DNA from: a virus | Virus record (IMG/VR): IMGVR_UViG_3300031841_004836 | Coordinates: 1 to 25,728 of that record | Strand: one strand, 5' to 3' | Length of the DNA: 25,728 nucleotides | Shown: one piece after another, positions 1 to 7,875 of the stretch | Numbering within the stretch: the stretch's first letter is position 1 | Layout: each line of letters begins with the position of its first letter | The notes under the pieces: generated by a model | Told to the model about the DNA's origin: nothing | Seen by the model: only the letters and a program-made list of their open reading frames with translations | Databases searched by the model: none | Made by a program: the position numbers and the translations under genes

Positions 1-73
1 TGGACTCGAACCAGCGATGGCTTTCGCAACGGATTAACAGTCCGTCCCCTGCTACCAACTCGGGTACTCCAGA
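1..73 (-). tRNA. tRNA-Asn (anticodon GTT), 3' end cut by window edge, class II-like body
   Basis: Read on the minus strand, the sequence folds as a tRNA from 73 down to 1, and the last part of the T arm and the 3' acceptor strand lie outside the window. The acceptor 5' strand is TCTGGAG, followed by T8 A9. The D stem is CCC/GGG and the loop contains GTTGGTAG. The anticodon arm is ACGGA-CTGTTAA-TCCGT, so the anticodon is GTT (Asn). The T arm begins GCTGG-TTCGAGT-CCA. About 13 nt lie between the anticodon and T stems, instead of the usual 4-5. A 3-bp D stem with an opposed G13/A22 is also typical of class II tRNAs (Tyr, Leu, Ser). The stop codon of the upstream gene lies 7 nt away, so the tRNA is probably co-transcribed. 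Confidence is high for a tRNA and lower for its amino-acid identity. Confidence 0.85.
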
Positions 74-80
74 GCATAAA

Positions 81-374
81 TCAATTAAGCTTAATATTTT
101 TTAAGTGTAGACCATTTTTTAAAACATAAAGAATGATATCTAGATTATTTTTCACAGCTGTCATTTGATCTTCGGCAGCAAAAAAAAGTTCTGGCAGATC
201 ATCTTGAACTAATTCAATTAAAGTTATACACATCTCAGTTTCGCTTACACCACGGCGCTCAAGTTCTTTTAGAATAGCTTGTATTTTAATTTCTTTTGCG
301 CCGGGTTGTTCCTTTTTTTTCTTTGGGAAAGGAACTACATTATTTAAATTCTGAATTTGAGAGTCATCTTTCAT
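81..374 (-). CDS. hypothetical protein, 97 aa
   Basis: I do not recognise this protein. It has a basic N-terminal stretch (PFPKKKKEQ, about residues 15-23), then a mostly helical body with charged helix 28-42 (QAILKELERRG) and an amphipathic/hydrophobic C-terminal helix. There is no signal peptide or clear membrane segment. It is the last protein gene before the tRNA, and it starts 37 nt after the stop of the 65-aa gene ahead of it, consistent with one short transcript from the promoter-like sequence at 639-669. Codon use and A+T content match its neighbours. The function is unknown, and reality as a gene is judged from its length and operon position only. Confidence 0.6.
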   Translation of the reverse strand: MKDDSQIQNLNNVVPFPKKKKEQPGAKEIKIQAILKELERRGVSETEMCITLIELVQDDLPELFFAAEDQMTAVKNNLDIILYVLKNGLHLKNIKLN

Positions 375-411
375 TTATCTGCCTATATATCTAGAAATCA
401 TATTCTCGATT

Positions 412-609
412 TTATTTATTATTTTGTTGCATATCTTTAAGGTATTCTTTGGTTAGGGTATCTTGAATTGACTCTTTTTTTACAACAATTGATGGACCAA
501 AATCGGCCGATATGCGTTCTACTGTTTCACGAAGTTCCTTGACTTCTGTTATTAGTTGCTCAATACGGTTTTCCCTTTTAAAAAATCTAAAATACTTAGA
601 AATACACAT
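412..609 (-). CDS. small coiled-coil protein, 65 aa
   Basis: This is a small protein of unknown function. After a short basic, aromatic N-terminus (YFRFFKREN) comes a helix with heptad-like spacing (IEQLITEVKELRETVERI, about residues 17-34), suggesting a short coiled coil and oligomerisation. The C-terminus is charged and polar. A GGGG-containing sequence about 12 nt upstream of the ATG (after CCAGGGGATTG) is a possible but poorly spaced ribosome site. It is the first gene downstream of the promoter-like sequence at 639-669 and is followed closely by the 97-aa gene. Nothing in it indicates an enzymatic role. Confidence 0.55.
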   Translation of the reverse strand: MCISKYFRFFKRENRIEQLITEVKELRETVERISADFGPSIVVKKESIQDTLTKEYLKDMQQNNK

Positions 610-638
610 TTTTTACAATCCCCTGGACCGTTATATAC

Positions 639-669
639 ATTATACACCGAATTATATAATTAAGTACAA
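639..669 (-). promoter_or_regulatory. promoter-like sequence (copy A of a motif shared with 18362-18391)
   Basis: On the minus strand a TTGTAC box (669-664) and a TATAAT box (644-639) are separated by 19 bp in the intergenic gap between the metallopeptidase-like gene and the 65-aa gene. The stretch TGTACTTAATT, then an A/T-rich spacer ending TTCGG, then TATAAT, is nearly repeated upstream of gp43. This recurrence in intergenic DNA is the main argument. A host sigma70-type early promoter is the natural reading, although the spacer is slightly long. Confidence 0.55.
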
Positions 670-678
670 TATTATAAG

Positions 679-1311
679 TTATTGATTTTCAAATGCTTTA
701 ATTATTTTTAATGGAATTTTATTATAATCTTCTTGAAATTCAGTTGGCATTATAGACCAAAGATTCTTTTTATATATTAACTCTTTTCCCATCTTATACC
801 ATGATCTTTTTTTAGCGACCATAGTATACCAATATAGATACGTATTTGATTGTTGAGTATATACAATTGGATCTAATGGCAAATCGTATTTTTTAATTTT
901 TTCAACTGTCCGTTTTTCACAATCAATTTCAATTTCCCGGACTGCATTGATATAAAGTTTTAATTGTTCTCGATTCAATTCAATCTTTTTTTTAATCCAA
1001 AGATGAATTAAAAGACCAGCATCGATATCTCCATTAAGAATATCTGCGGTCCAAGCTGGGCATTGCTCAATCCATTGATCCATATGACACGATTCATGAA
1101 CAAAAATTGGGAACCATTTCTTTAATGGTTTTTTTGTTCCAACGACTAACTCTAAAACATCTTCATCAAAATAACCGTTACATATTATATCATCGTCAAT
1201 AGTAACAAATCGAGTATCTAAAAATTTTATTTTTACATTATGGGATTTAGCGATTTTACGCGTAGTGCGAATAAATGATAATATATCTTTAGGAAGATGT
1301 TGCAGTTTCAC
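679..1311 (-). CDS. HExxH metallopeptidase-like protein, 210 aa
   Basis: The clearest mark is HESCH at residues 72-76, preceded by a hydrophobic strand/helix (WFPIFV). This matches the HExxH zinc site of zincin peptidases, in which two His bind Zn and the Glu activates water. A second acidic cluster, EIEIDCEKR (about residues 127-134), lies some 50 residues on and could give the third ligand, as in gluzincins; E129 or E132 are candidates. There is no signal peptide, so a cytoplasmic or virion role is more likely than secretion. I do not recognise a named family. The gene sits just downstream of two small membrane proteins, and a link to lysis or to processing of virion or host proteins is possible but unproven. 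The rest of the protein is basic and aromatic. Confidence 0.65.
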   Translation of the reverse strand: MKLQHLPKDILSFIRTTRKIAKSHNVKIKFLDTRFVTIDDDIICNGYFDEDVLELVVGTKKPLKKWFPIFVHESCHMDQWIEQCPAWTADILNGDIDAGLLIHLWIKKKIELNREQLKLYINAVREIEIDCEKRTVEKIKKYDLPLDPIVYTQQSNTYLYWYTMVAKKRSWYKMGKELIYKKNLWSIMPTEFQEDYNKIPLKIIKAFENQ

Positions 1312-1330
1312 AATAATTCTTTAAAAGTTT

Positions 1331-1732
1331 TTATTTCTTTTCACATTCTTCATTTGATATATCTTTACTAAAATAAGTTATATCTTGCCAATCGTCATTA
1401 ACATCAACACCACTAAGAGCTGATATTGTTTTAGGTGACCATTTTGAAGCAGCTGAAAACCAAACCCAAACGATAAATGGACCAACCATAGCTAAACATA
1501 CTGATACTTTAATAGCGCTTTCGAGAGATCCGGGCCAAGTCCAAAACGCAAACATTCCAGTTACAAATGCATTAATTAACATAAGAATTTTGCGTCGTAT
1601 TTTTTTTGGTTTTTCCTGTATAAACCAACGTTTAAATGCATCTGCTATTATAAAACCTATAAGGGGAGCAATAGATATAGTGGCAATTTCCCAAGCATGT
1701 TGTTCTAAATAGGGTATAATTGAATCTAACAT
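1331..1732 (-). CDS. small multi-pass membrane protein, 133 aa (holin candidate)
   Basis: Three hydrophobic segments are visible at about residues 15-33 (ATISIAPLIGFIIADAF), 48-68 (KILMLINAFVTGMFAFWTWPG) and 74-94 (IKVSVCLAMVGPFIVWVWFSA). A basic loop (EKPKKIRRK) lies between the first two, and the tail is polar and acidic (residues 105-133). Small size, three transmembrane segments and a charged C-terminus are what class I holins look like. The next gene upstream encodes a one-TM coiled-coil protein, and the pair starts and stops within about 10 nt of each other. No sequence match to a named holin family is claimed. Another inner-membrane function such as superinfection exclusion is equally possible. 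Confidence 0.65.
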   Translation of the reverse strand: MLDSIIPYLEQHAWEIATISIAPLIGFIIADAFKRWFIQEKPKKIRRKILMLINAFVTGMFAFWTWPGSLESAIKVSVCLAMVGPFIVWVWFSAASKWSPKTISALSGVDVNDDWQDITYFSKDISNEECEKK

Positions 1733-1742
1733 TTAAGATTTC

Positions 1743-2027
1743 CTAATGGTTGCTAAGATGCGATCTCAAATCACTCTCTAGTTTACCATAAACTTGCCAT
1801 TGTGCTCTATACTTATCTTCTAATTTTTCAAGATCAGAACGTAATTGATTGATCTGTTCTCGTTTTACGGCTACATCTACATCTAATTGTTTCTCTTCAA
1901 TACGAACAATTGACTGTTCGATAGATTCTATGCGTTGAACAAATGAACCCCAAGTAACAGCAAAACCTGCAATAATAACTATTACAGGTATATATTTGGT
2001 AATTGTATTTGCGTCGATTGTAACCAT
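1743..2027 (-). CDS. one-TM coiled-coil membrane protein, 94 aa
   Basis: A single N-terminal membrane segment (about residues 11-28, KYIPVIVIIAGFAVTWGS) is followed by a long heptad-patterned helix (about 30-85, RIESIEQSIVRIEEKQ onward) rich in Glu, Arg, Gln and Leu. This N-in, periplasmic coiled-coil design resembles inner-membrane spanins (Rz-like) and also many phage membrane adaptors. No lipoprotein partner is visible next to it. It precedes the three-TM protein by 10 nt, so the two probably act together. There is no convincing Shine-Dalgarno sequence, and TATAAATA occurs just upstream. Function is inferred from architecture only. Confidence 0.6.
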   Translation of the reverse strand: MVTIDANTITKYIPVIVIIAGFAVTWGSFVQRIESIEQSIVRIEEKQLDVDVAVKREQINQLRSDLEKLEDKYRAQWQVYGKLESDLRSHLSNH

Positions 2028-2046
2028 ATTTTTATTTATAATCTAA

Positions 2047-2919
2047 TTATCCATAATACGCGCCTTGAGCTTGTTTTTCATCTGATGATAATTTAACTGG
2101 AAGATAATCCCATCCGGTTCCTAAAACTGGAGTAAATTCCAAAGTAGATCTTCTTAAAAAATATTTTTTAGGAATTGACATTCGCATTTGATCTACATAA
2201 TTGACAAAAAAAGAATCCATTCCTATAAAGCATTGACTTTGTTCTAGAATATAAGTCCAATCAAAAAGATTATCAGTAATAGGCTCAATTCTAATTACTT
2301 GAGTATCATACTGGGCACCAGCAGCTCTAGCAATCTCTCTAGCCTTTCTATCATCAATATTTAAAACAAATCTTCCATTTCCTCCTTGCAAATGCATAAC
2401 AATGTATGGTTTAGTTGTGTCATTAACAACTTTATTATACAAATCCATTTCCCTTTCCATATTTCTGTTTATATTTAAATTCCATTTTTCAAGAAAGGGA
2501 ACATCTGCCATAGCATATTTAAACTCGTCAAACTTATTAAAGTAAGGTATAGAAAGATTTTGTGCTCTCTGCGCTGGATTATCTAGACGTCTGTATTCTA
2601 ATTCCTTTAATGCATCGGCATATTTTATTTCTTCATAACAAAAATTAAAAACTAAATCCATTTCAATTTCATCTAATATTTTTCTTGGTTCATCATACCA
2701 AAACGTACTTCTTATATTTCCTTGTACATCACTTTCAGAAATAGGCTTTAAACCTATAAAATTAATATCAGGAAAAGCATAAGCAAAGGATTCTTTAAAT
2801 ACATCATCAATTATCCAATAAACTTCATTACCTTGCTTTACCCAATGTTTAGCTATCGGTGCTAAAATAATACAATCTCCAGCACCTCTCAATTGCAATA
2901 TTCCAAGTTTCATTTTCAT
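2047..2919 (-). CDS. GT9 (heptosyltransferase)-like glycosyltransferase, 290 aa
   Basis: The N-terminus (LGILQLRGAGDCIILAPI, then KHWVKQGNEVYWIID) follows the pattern of ADP-heptose:LPS heptosyltransferases and other GT-B family 9 enzymes, where a GxxGD loop after strand 1 precedes a helix. The C-terminal half has the donor-domain style strands IVMHLQGGNGRF (about 173-184) and CFIGMDSFFVNYVDQM (about 230-245), the latter like the 'G.DS...H.A' segment of GT9 but with Asn where the His usually sits. At 290 aa it is a little short for the family. It is the last gene of the surface-sugar island, 15 nt after the FkbM-like methyltransferase. A role in adding a sugar to host LPS or a virion glycan is inferred; donor and acceptor are unknown. 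Confidence 0.6.
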   Translation of the reverse strand: MKMKLGILQLRGAGDCIILAPIAKHWVKQGNEVYWIIDDVFKESFAYAFPDINFIGLKPISESDVQGNIRSTFWYDEPRKILDEIEMDLVFNFCYEEIKYADALKELEYRRLDNPAQRAQNLSIPYFNKFDEFKYAMADVPFLEKWNLNINRNMEREMDLYNKVVNDTTKPYIVMHLQGGNGRFVLNIDDRKAREIARAAGAQYDTQVIRIEPITDNLFDWTYILEQSQCFIGMDSFFVNYVDQMRMSIPKKYFLRRSTLEFTPVLGTGWDYLPVKLSSDEKQAQGAYYG

Positions 2920-2934
2920 TACCTCATAATATTA

Positions 2935-3807
2935 TTAATTCTTTTCTTTCTTTACAGCAAGCGTTATATATTTAGATAAATCTTTATGAATTGCTAATAT
3001 ATTTATTCCAACACTAGCTATTATTTTATAATCGATTTCTTCAAAGAAATCCATAAACCATTTAGAAGAATAACTTCCTCTACGTTCAATATCTGTTACC
3101 CATAGACCGTTTGGATCTTCTGGAAAATGTTCAACAAATAATATTGGCTTTTTGTTTTTTATAAATTTTTTAGAATTTTCTAAAATAATTCCTTCAGTTC
3201 CTTCAGTATCTATTTTAACGAGTACAAAATTATATTCATCATCATCAGAATATAAAAAATCTAATGAACAACATGTTATTGGTTTATGATCAACAACTGA
3301 ACATAGTGAATCATTTCTAGCAAGTTTTTCATCTGGATGTAAACTTGTACATCCGTAATTTGATACAATTTTTTCATCATAAACTGGAAGATTAACTGTC
3401 GTGTAATTTTTACCTATAGCTATAGACGAAACATTTACATTTGGAAGATGAATTGTATTTAAACAAGATATGTTATAAAGTGATTCCATTGGTTCATACA
3501 TATCAATGTGAACATTTGGGTTATTAATAGCCCAATACCTGCCATATAAACCAAAATTACAACCTATATCAATAATTTTATTTTTTTCATATTTTGTGAA
3601 AAGAGATTTACATTTTTGATAGATATCATTTAAAATTATAATTTCATTATGATCATGAGCTTGTTTAGTATTTTTTATACTTTGTGTTTGATTAATATCA
3701 TAACGATGCACAGCAATAGAACCATATGCAGTATCATGCACTACATCAACAAGTTGTAAAAATGGATATATCACAATACGGCTAACATTTCTTAAGTATA
3801 AATTCAA
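2935..3807 (-). CDS. FkbM-family SAM-dependent methyltransferase, 290 aa
   Basis: The class I methyltransferase core is clear. SAM motif I is IIDIGCNFGLYG (about 78-89), the acidic end of strand 2 is DMYEPM (102-107), and a later VKIDTEGTEGIIL followed by PILFVEHFPED is diagnostic of the FkbM family. Members O-methylate sugars or polyketides and are common in capsule, LPS and phage glycan loci. The N-terminal 60 residues are less typical. The gene overlaps the upstream methyltransferase gene by 26 nt, implying translational coupling. It most likely methylates a sugar made or transferred by this island. The substrate cannot be read from sequence. Confidence 0.8.
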   Translation of the reverse strand: MNLYLRNVSRIVIYPFLQLVDVVHDTAYGSIAVHRYDINQTQSIKNTKQAHDHNEIIILNDIYQKCKSLFTKYEKNKIIDIGCNFGLYGRYWAINNPNVHIDMYEPMESLYNISCLNTIHLPNVNVSSIAIGKNYTTVNLPVYDEKIVSNYGCTSLHPDEKLARNDSLCSVVDHKPITCCSLDFLYSDDDEYNFVLVKIDTEGTEGIILENSKKFIKNKKPILFVEHFPEDPNGLWVTDIERRGSYSSKWFMDFFEEIDYKIIASVGINILAIHKDLSKYITLAVKKEKN

Positions 3808-4360
3808 TTGCGCATTCTATTGCAGGATGCAGTGTTTGATCTTGATCTCCAGCATTTGGATAATAAAAATCACGAATAACTTCTATTTTTTCAACAGTAG
3901 CAATATGTTTCATTTCTACTAACATTTCTAATAGGTTAATGCTTTTAGGCATAAACGAATTTGAAGTTAAAGTAAATGACCATTTATGATCATCATTATA
4001 CTTACTAGGCCAATGACCGTGTTCATACATTTCTTCTTCTGGAATAGTAATAACTAAATGACCATATTGTTTACACACTCGAATCCAATTACGTAATGCT
4101 TCATGCGGATCTACCATGTGTTCTAAGCAATGGCTACTAACAACAAAGTCATATGTATTATCATCAATACCATTTAAATATTGTGCATCACCGTCTGGTA
4201 AATCCCAAGGTCTAACTTCTCGTATTCCTCTAAATACATGACGAAGATTGCCAAGATTATCTTGGCCACATCCAATATCTATTCCATCACCTATAAAATA
4301 TCGGTTATGGAAATTACCATCGTCAAATCTACGTTTTGCAGCTTTTGTTTGTTCATGCAT
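3782..4360 (-). CDS. class I SAM-dependent methyltransferase, 192 aa
   Basis: A compact Methyltransf_11-like protein. GIDIGCGQD (about 26-34) is SAM motif I, DGDAQYLNGIDD is the motif II region, and YDFVVSSHCLEHMVDP (about 71-86) is the typical motif III with the 'H.LEH' signature of sugar and lipid methyltransferases. LVITIPEEE follows on the next strand. The length is normal for a single domain. The 26-nt overlap with the following FkbM-like gene and the short gap to the dehydratase gene above place it within the sugar operon. It probably methylates a nucleotide-sugar or glycan, although small phage-encoded methyltransferases with other substrates exist. Confidence 0.75.
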   Translation of the reverse strand: MHEQTKAAKRRFDDGNFHNRYFIGDGIDIGCGQDNLGNLRHVFRGIREVRPWDLPDGDAQYLNGIDDNTYDFVVSSHCLEHMVDPHEALRNWIRVCKQYGHLVITIPEEEMYEHGHWPSKYNDDHKWSFTLTSNSFMPKSINLLEMLVEMKHIATVEKIEVIRDFYYPNAGDQDQTLHPAIECAIEFILKKC

Positions 4361-4366
4361 AATTAA

Positions 4367-5317
4367 TCACCATATAAAATTATTTTTGTAAAATTCAACT
4401 ATTTCTGGTAATTCATTATCAAAAATAGTTTGCGGTTTCCATCCTAAAGATTTTAATTTAGAATCATCAATTGAGTATCTAATATCTTGACCAGGTCTAT
4501 GATAAGAAAAATCTATAAATTTATCATAATTTATATCATTATAATATTGATTTATTATTTTTTTAACAACATTAAGATTGCTATCTTCATAATTACCAGA
4601 TATATTATATATTTGGTTTATTTCATTAGATTCTATTATTTTAAGTATAGCATTTGCTGTGTCTTTAACGTTTAACCATGTTCTCTTAGGTTTACCATTT
4701 TGGTGTAAAGGTATTTGTTTTCCTAATGTAAGATATTTACATGTCTTAGGAATTAATTTTTCTGTATATTGACCAATACCATAATTATTTGTAGGTCTTA
4801 CTATTATATATGGAACATTAAAAGTTCTATTCCAAGCTAAAATTAACATATCAGCTGCTGCTTTTGTTGCACTATATGGATTACTTGGTTTTAACAAATC
4901 AGTTTCTGTATGAGATCCAACTTCAATATCTCCATAAACTTCATCAGTACTAAAATGCAAAAAAATAGGCATTTTATGTCTATGCTTATCTTTTATTAAA
5001 TTTAATAAATGATGAACACCATTCACATTACTCATTAAAAAAACATTTGAATTTATTATACTATTATCTACATGAGATTCTGCTGCAATATTAATTACAT
5101 AATCACATTCATATAATGAATCAAGTTCATTAATATCTTTTTGTAAGAATTTAAAATTTTTATATGTAAGTAAATCGTCTAAAAAAATATCATGGGAAGC
5201 ATAAGTTCTTTTATCAACACCTATAACTTTATGTCCTTCATCTAATATTTTTTTAGTTGTATGATAACCTATAAAGCCTAAACACCCAGTAATATATATT
5301 ATATTTGTGAATAGCAT
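4367..5317 (-). CDS. NDP-sugar 4,6-dehydratase-like SDR enzyme, 316 aa
   Basis: An extended short-chain dehydrogenase/reductase of the RmlB type. The Rossmann glycine motif is TGCLGFIG (10-17). INIAAESHVDNSI (75-87) and the STDEVYG block with catalytic Thr124-Asp125-Glu126 follow, then Tyr148/Lys152 in PYSATK and RPTNNYG. The C-terminal RPGQDIRYSID is the sugar-nucleotide binding segment of dTDP- or CDP-glucose 4,6-dehydratases. Asp-Glu after Thr is the 4,6-dehydratase signature, so the expected product is an NDP-4-keto-6-deoxyhexose. The nucleotide (dTDP or CDP) cannot be decided by eye; the RfbH-like 3-dehydrase nearby favours a CDP-sugar. The gene is strikingly A+T rich, and its start overlaps the preceding reductase gene by 19 nt. 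Confidence 0.82.
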   Translation of the reverse strand: MLFTNIIYITGCLGFIGYHTTKKILDEGHKVIGVDKRTYASHDIFLDDLLTYKNFKFLQKDINELDSLYECDYVINIAAESHVDNSIINSNVFLMSNVNGVHHLLNLIKDKHRHKMPIFLHFSTDEVYGDIEVGSHTETDLLKPSNPYSATKAAADMLILAWNRTFNVPYIIVRPTNNYGIGQYTEKLIPKTCKYLTLGKQIPLHQNGKPKRTWLNVKDTANAILKIIESNEINQIYNISGNYEDSNLNVVKKIINQYYNDINYDKFIDFSYHRPGQDIRYSIDDSKLKSLGWKPQTIFDNELPEIVEFYKNNFIW

Positions 5318-6120
5318 TCAAATCCCCTTTCTAATCCTTGAAATTGATTAGAATATTTTTTTATTCTTTCAGCATTACCGGTATAATTATTAATTTTCTT
5401 ATTTTCAATTTTTAATAAATTTATGTCTAAATTATTAGCTTTAACAAATAGTTTTAAAATATCACTTAATAGCATTTTATTTTCATAAACACAATTTATA
5501 TCTTTAAATTCAATTCCAAACTTTATAATATTTTCAATTACTATTGCAATATCATTTACTGATATAAAATCAAAAAAACGATCTTCTTGTAATGTAAATA
5601 CATTATTATCATTTAAAGTATATAATATTTTTTTAAATAAACGATTTTGATCTTCTGTTTTGTCGAAACACCCAAAAATTCTTAAATTACAAAATTTATT
5701 GTTTAATGTATGAATTAATCTTGTAATAATATTTTTACTTAAACCATAAGTATGATTTGGAAATGAATTAAAAACTTCGTGTTCTTTAACATTCATTAAA
5801 TTTTTTTCCAATCCAAATTCAGCACCAGTACCAATATTAATTAATATATCATAATATTCTTGATATTCAACTAAATTTAAAAAGCTATTTAAATTATTAT
5901 TTAATATAGTAGTGTCATGACTTAATGGATCATATCTTCCTTGTGCTGCGCAATGAAGAATTATATTTGGTTTAATAGTTTCTAATAACTGTTTAACATG
6001 TATTTTATTACATGTGTTTAATTCAAGTTTAGAAAAAGCATAAACTTCATATTCTTTTTTAAAAAATGAATTTAAATATTTTCCTAAAAACCCATTAGCT
6101 CCAGTTATAAAAATTTTCAT
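5299..6120 (-). CDS. NAD(P)-dependent sugar epimerase/reductase (RmlD/YerF-like SDR), 273 aa
   Basis: The Rossmann motif is ITGANGFLGKYL (5-16), HCAAQGRYDP follows in place of the usual AA(Y/H)V(D)xxE segment, and catalytic Tyr125/Lys129 lie in YGLSKN. The GTGAEFG sequence (about 97-103) precedes them. The shortened, simplified fold resembles 4-ketoreductases such as RmlD and fucose synthase rather than dehydratases. In a pathway with a 4,6-dehydratase, a 3-dehydrase and a YerE-like TPP enzyme, the expected role is reduction of the keto group at the branch or C4, as YerF does for yersiniose. This is inference. The gene is very A+T rich and overlaps both neighbours (19 nt with the dehydratase, 4 nt with the TPP enzyme). 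Confidence 0.7.
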   Translation of the reverse strand: MKIFITGANGFLGKYLNSFFKKEYEVYAFSKLELNTCNKIHVKQLLETIKPNIILHCAAQGRYDPLSHDTTILNNNLNSFLNLVEYQEYYDILINIGTGAEFGLEKNLMNVKEHEVFNSFPNHTYGLSKNIITRLIHTLNNKFCNLRIFGCFDKTEDQNRLFKKILYTLNDNNVFTLQEDRFFDFISVNDIAIVIENIIKFGIEFKDINCVYENKMLLSDILKLFVKANNLDINLLKIENKKINNYTGNAERIKKYSNQFQGLERGFECYSQI

Positions 6121-7871
6121 CTTTTATATTTTATAAATTGGTTATTATCATCAAATTCAGATTGTGTTACATAAGGAAATTGATCATTAATAGGACGACC
6201 CATTTCAAGTTTAGGTTCAATTAAGGTTCTTTCATCTAATTCAATTTCTATTAAACTGCGATTTGTATTAAAAATATTTTCATTTATATCAGATAATTTT
6301 TTTATCAAATGATATTCTAAGCTATAAGCATTTGCAATTTTTTGAAAATTAGGTTGGCCCGGGCCTTTACCTTTACCAGTAGCTTCATAGCGACTTTGCA
6401 TATACGTATCTTGAAATTGTTTAATCATCCCAAGGCCTTTATTATTAAAAATAATTATTTTAATATCAAGATTATATTCAATCAAAGTTTGGAATTCTTG
6501 AATGTTCATTTGAATTCCACCATCCCCATTAAAACTAATAACTTGTCTATTAGGATTCATAAGTTTAGCGCCAATAGCAGCCGGTAAACTATATCCCATA
6601 GCGTAATGACCAGAACTTGTAATTAGTTTTTCATCTTTTTTACGATTATATGATTGAAATACCCATACATGATTAGCACCGGCATCTGTAAATAAAATAG
6701 AATCATTATCTAAATAATTTGATATTTTTTCTATAGCACTATATGGATTTAAAGAATTATAAGTAGAAGAGCTAGTACTGATATCTTTATTTAAAAATTT
6801 ATTTTTTATGTTATTAATATATAATGGCCATTCGTCATTCATATTAATATCGCATTTAACTAATTTTAAAATATCAGGTAAACACATGAGATCAAAACAA
6901 GATATAGTATATTGTTCTGGATCATATTTGTATAATTCTTCTATATCAATATCACATACCATAATTTTTGCTTTTGGAGCAAAAGATGTAGTATTACCAG
7001 AGCGTTGACGATTATCTAGTCTAGAACCAAATACAATAATTTTATCTGCATTTTGAATAATATAATTTCCGCCTCGATTTCCATAAACACCAAAATGACC
7101 ACAATATAAAGGATTTTGATGGTCAAAAGAATTTAGTGCAGACCAACTAGCAACAAATGGTATATTATTTTGCGTTAACCATGATTCTAAATGTTTCTCA
7201 ACACCAGCAAGTTCAGCGCCAGCTCCAAAAACAGCTAAAGGTCTTTTTGCATCTATTAAAAAATTGCTAATAGAATCACTAATATCATTATAATTATAAT
7301 GATTGTTATGGTAATCATAATATTCCGGAAGAACTAATTCATCTCCAACATCTTCAGTTTGAACATCCATAGGAACATCAACTAAAACAGGTCCCATACG
7401 GCCATTAAACATTTCTTCAGCTGCTTTTTTTAATGCTTGTTTAAGTGTATTAGCATCATGAACTGCTACAGAATAATTAGTAATATTTTTTACCATATTA
7501 ACAATATCCATCTGTTGAAACCCAGCTTGTCTAACTTTTGCATTTCTATATTGAGCTTGCTCTTTTCCATTTACTTGGCCAGTAATATGAAAACTAGGTA
7601 TACTATCATAATAACCACATGCAATACCAGTTATTAAATTACTAGCACCAGGACCAGATGTAGAAAATGTTGAACCAATTTTTTTAGTAGTTCTCCATAC
7701 TGCATCAGCAGCCATTGCTGCAGCTTGCTCGTGTTGAAAACACTTATATTCAATTCCATGTTCTTGTGCAAGACTGTCTAACATAAAAGCACAAGCTCCG
7801 CCTTGAACCAAATATACTTGCTCAATTCCAATTTTTTTTAAAAATTTTGCTATATATTCTGAACCTTTCAT
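6117..7871 (-). CDS. thiamine diphosphate-dependent enzyme, acetolactate synthase/YerE-like, 584 aa
   Basis: The three-domain acetohydroxyacid-synthase architecture is complete. The Pyr domain has the activating glutamate E48 in HEQAAAMAADA and the SGPGASNLITG loop (72-82). A central domain follows (about 195-340). The PP domain carries the ThDP/Mg motif GDGG (449-452) and ends with NN at 476-477. A housekeeping acetolactate synthase is possible, but the position between an SDR reductase and a sugar 3-dehydrase, with a 4,6-dehydratase next in line, points instead to YerE-type enzymes. These transfer an acetyl unit from pyruvate to C4 of a CDP-3,6-dideoxy-4-keto sugar to give branched sugars. 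The ATG overlap with the reductase gene suggests coupling. Metabolic context, not sequence detail, drives the YerE reading. Confidence 0.8.
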   Translation of the reverse strand: MKGSEYIAKFLKKIGIEQVYLVQGGACAFMLDSLAQEHGIEYKCFQHEQAAAMAADAVWRTTKKIGSTFSTSGPGASNLITGIACGYYDSIPSFHITGQVNGKEQAQYRNAKVRQAGFQQMDIVNMVKNITNYSVAVHDANTLKQALKKAAEEMFNGRMGPVLVDVPMDVQTEDVGDELVLPEYYDYHNNHYNYNDISDSISNFLIDAKRPLAVFGAGAELAGVEKHLESWLTQNNIPFVASWSALNSFDHQNPLYCGHFGVYGNRGGNYIIQNADKIIVFGSRLDNRQRSGNTTSFAPKAKIMVCDIDIEELYKYDPEQYTISCFDLMCLPDILKLVKCDINMNDEWPLYINNIKNKFLNKDISTSSSTYNSLNPYSAIEKISNYLDNDSILFTDAGANHVWVFQSYNRKKDEKLITSSGHYAMGYSLPAAIGAKLMNPNRQVISFNGDGGIQMNIQEFQTLIEYNLDIKIIIFNNKGLGMIKQFQDTYMQSRYEATGKGKGPGQPNFQKIANAYSLEYHLIKKLSDINENIFNTNRSLIEIELDERTLIEPKLEMGRPINDQFPYVTQSEFDDNNQFIKYKR

Positions 7872-7875
7872 GATA

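Noticed and set aside
2033-2040. Minus-strand TATAAATA, exact T4 late promoter box
   Set aside because: It lies only 6 nt before the start of the 94-aa gene, leaving no leader, and chance hits are expected in DNA of this composition.
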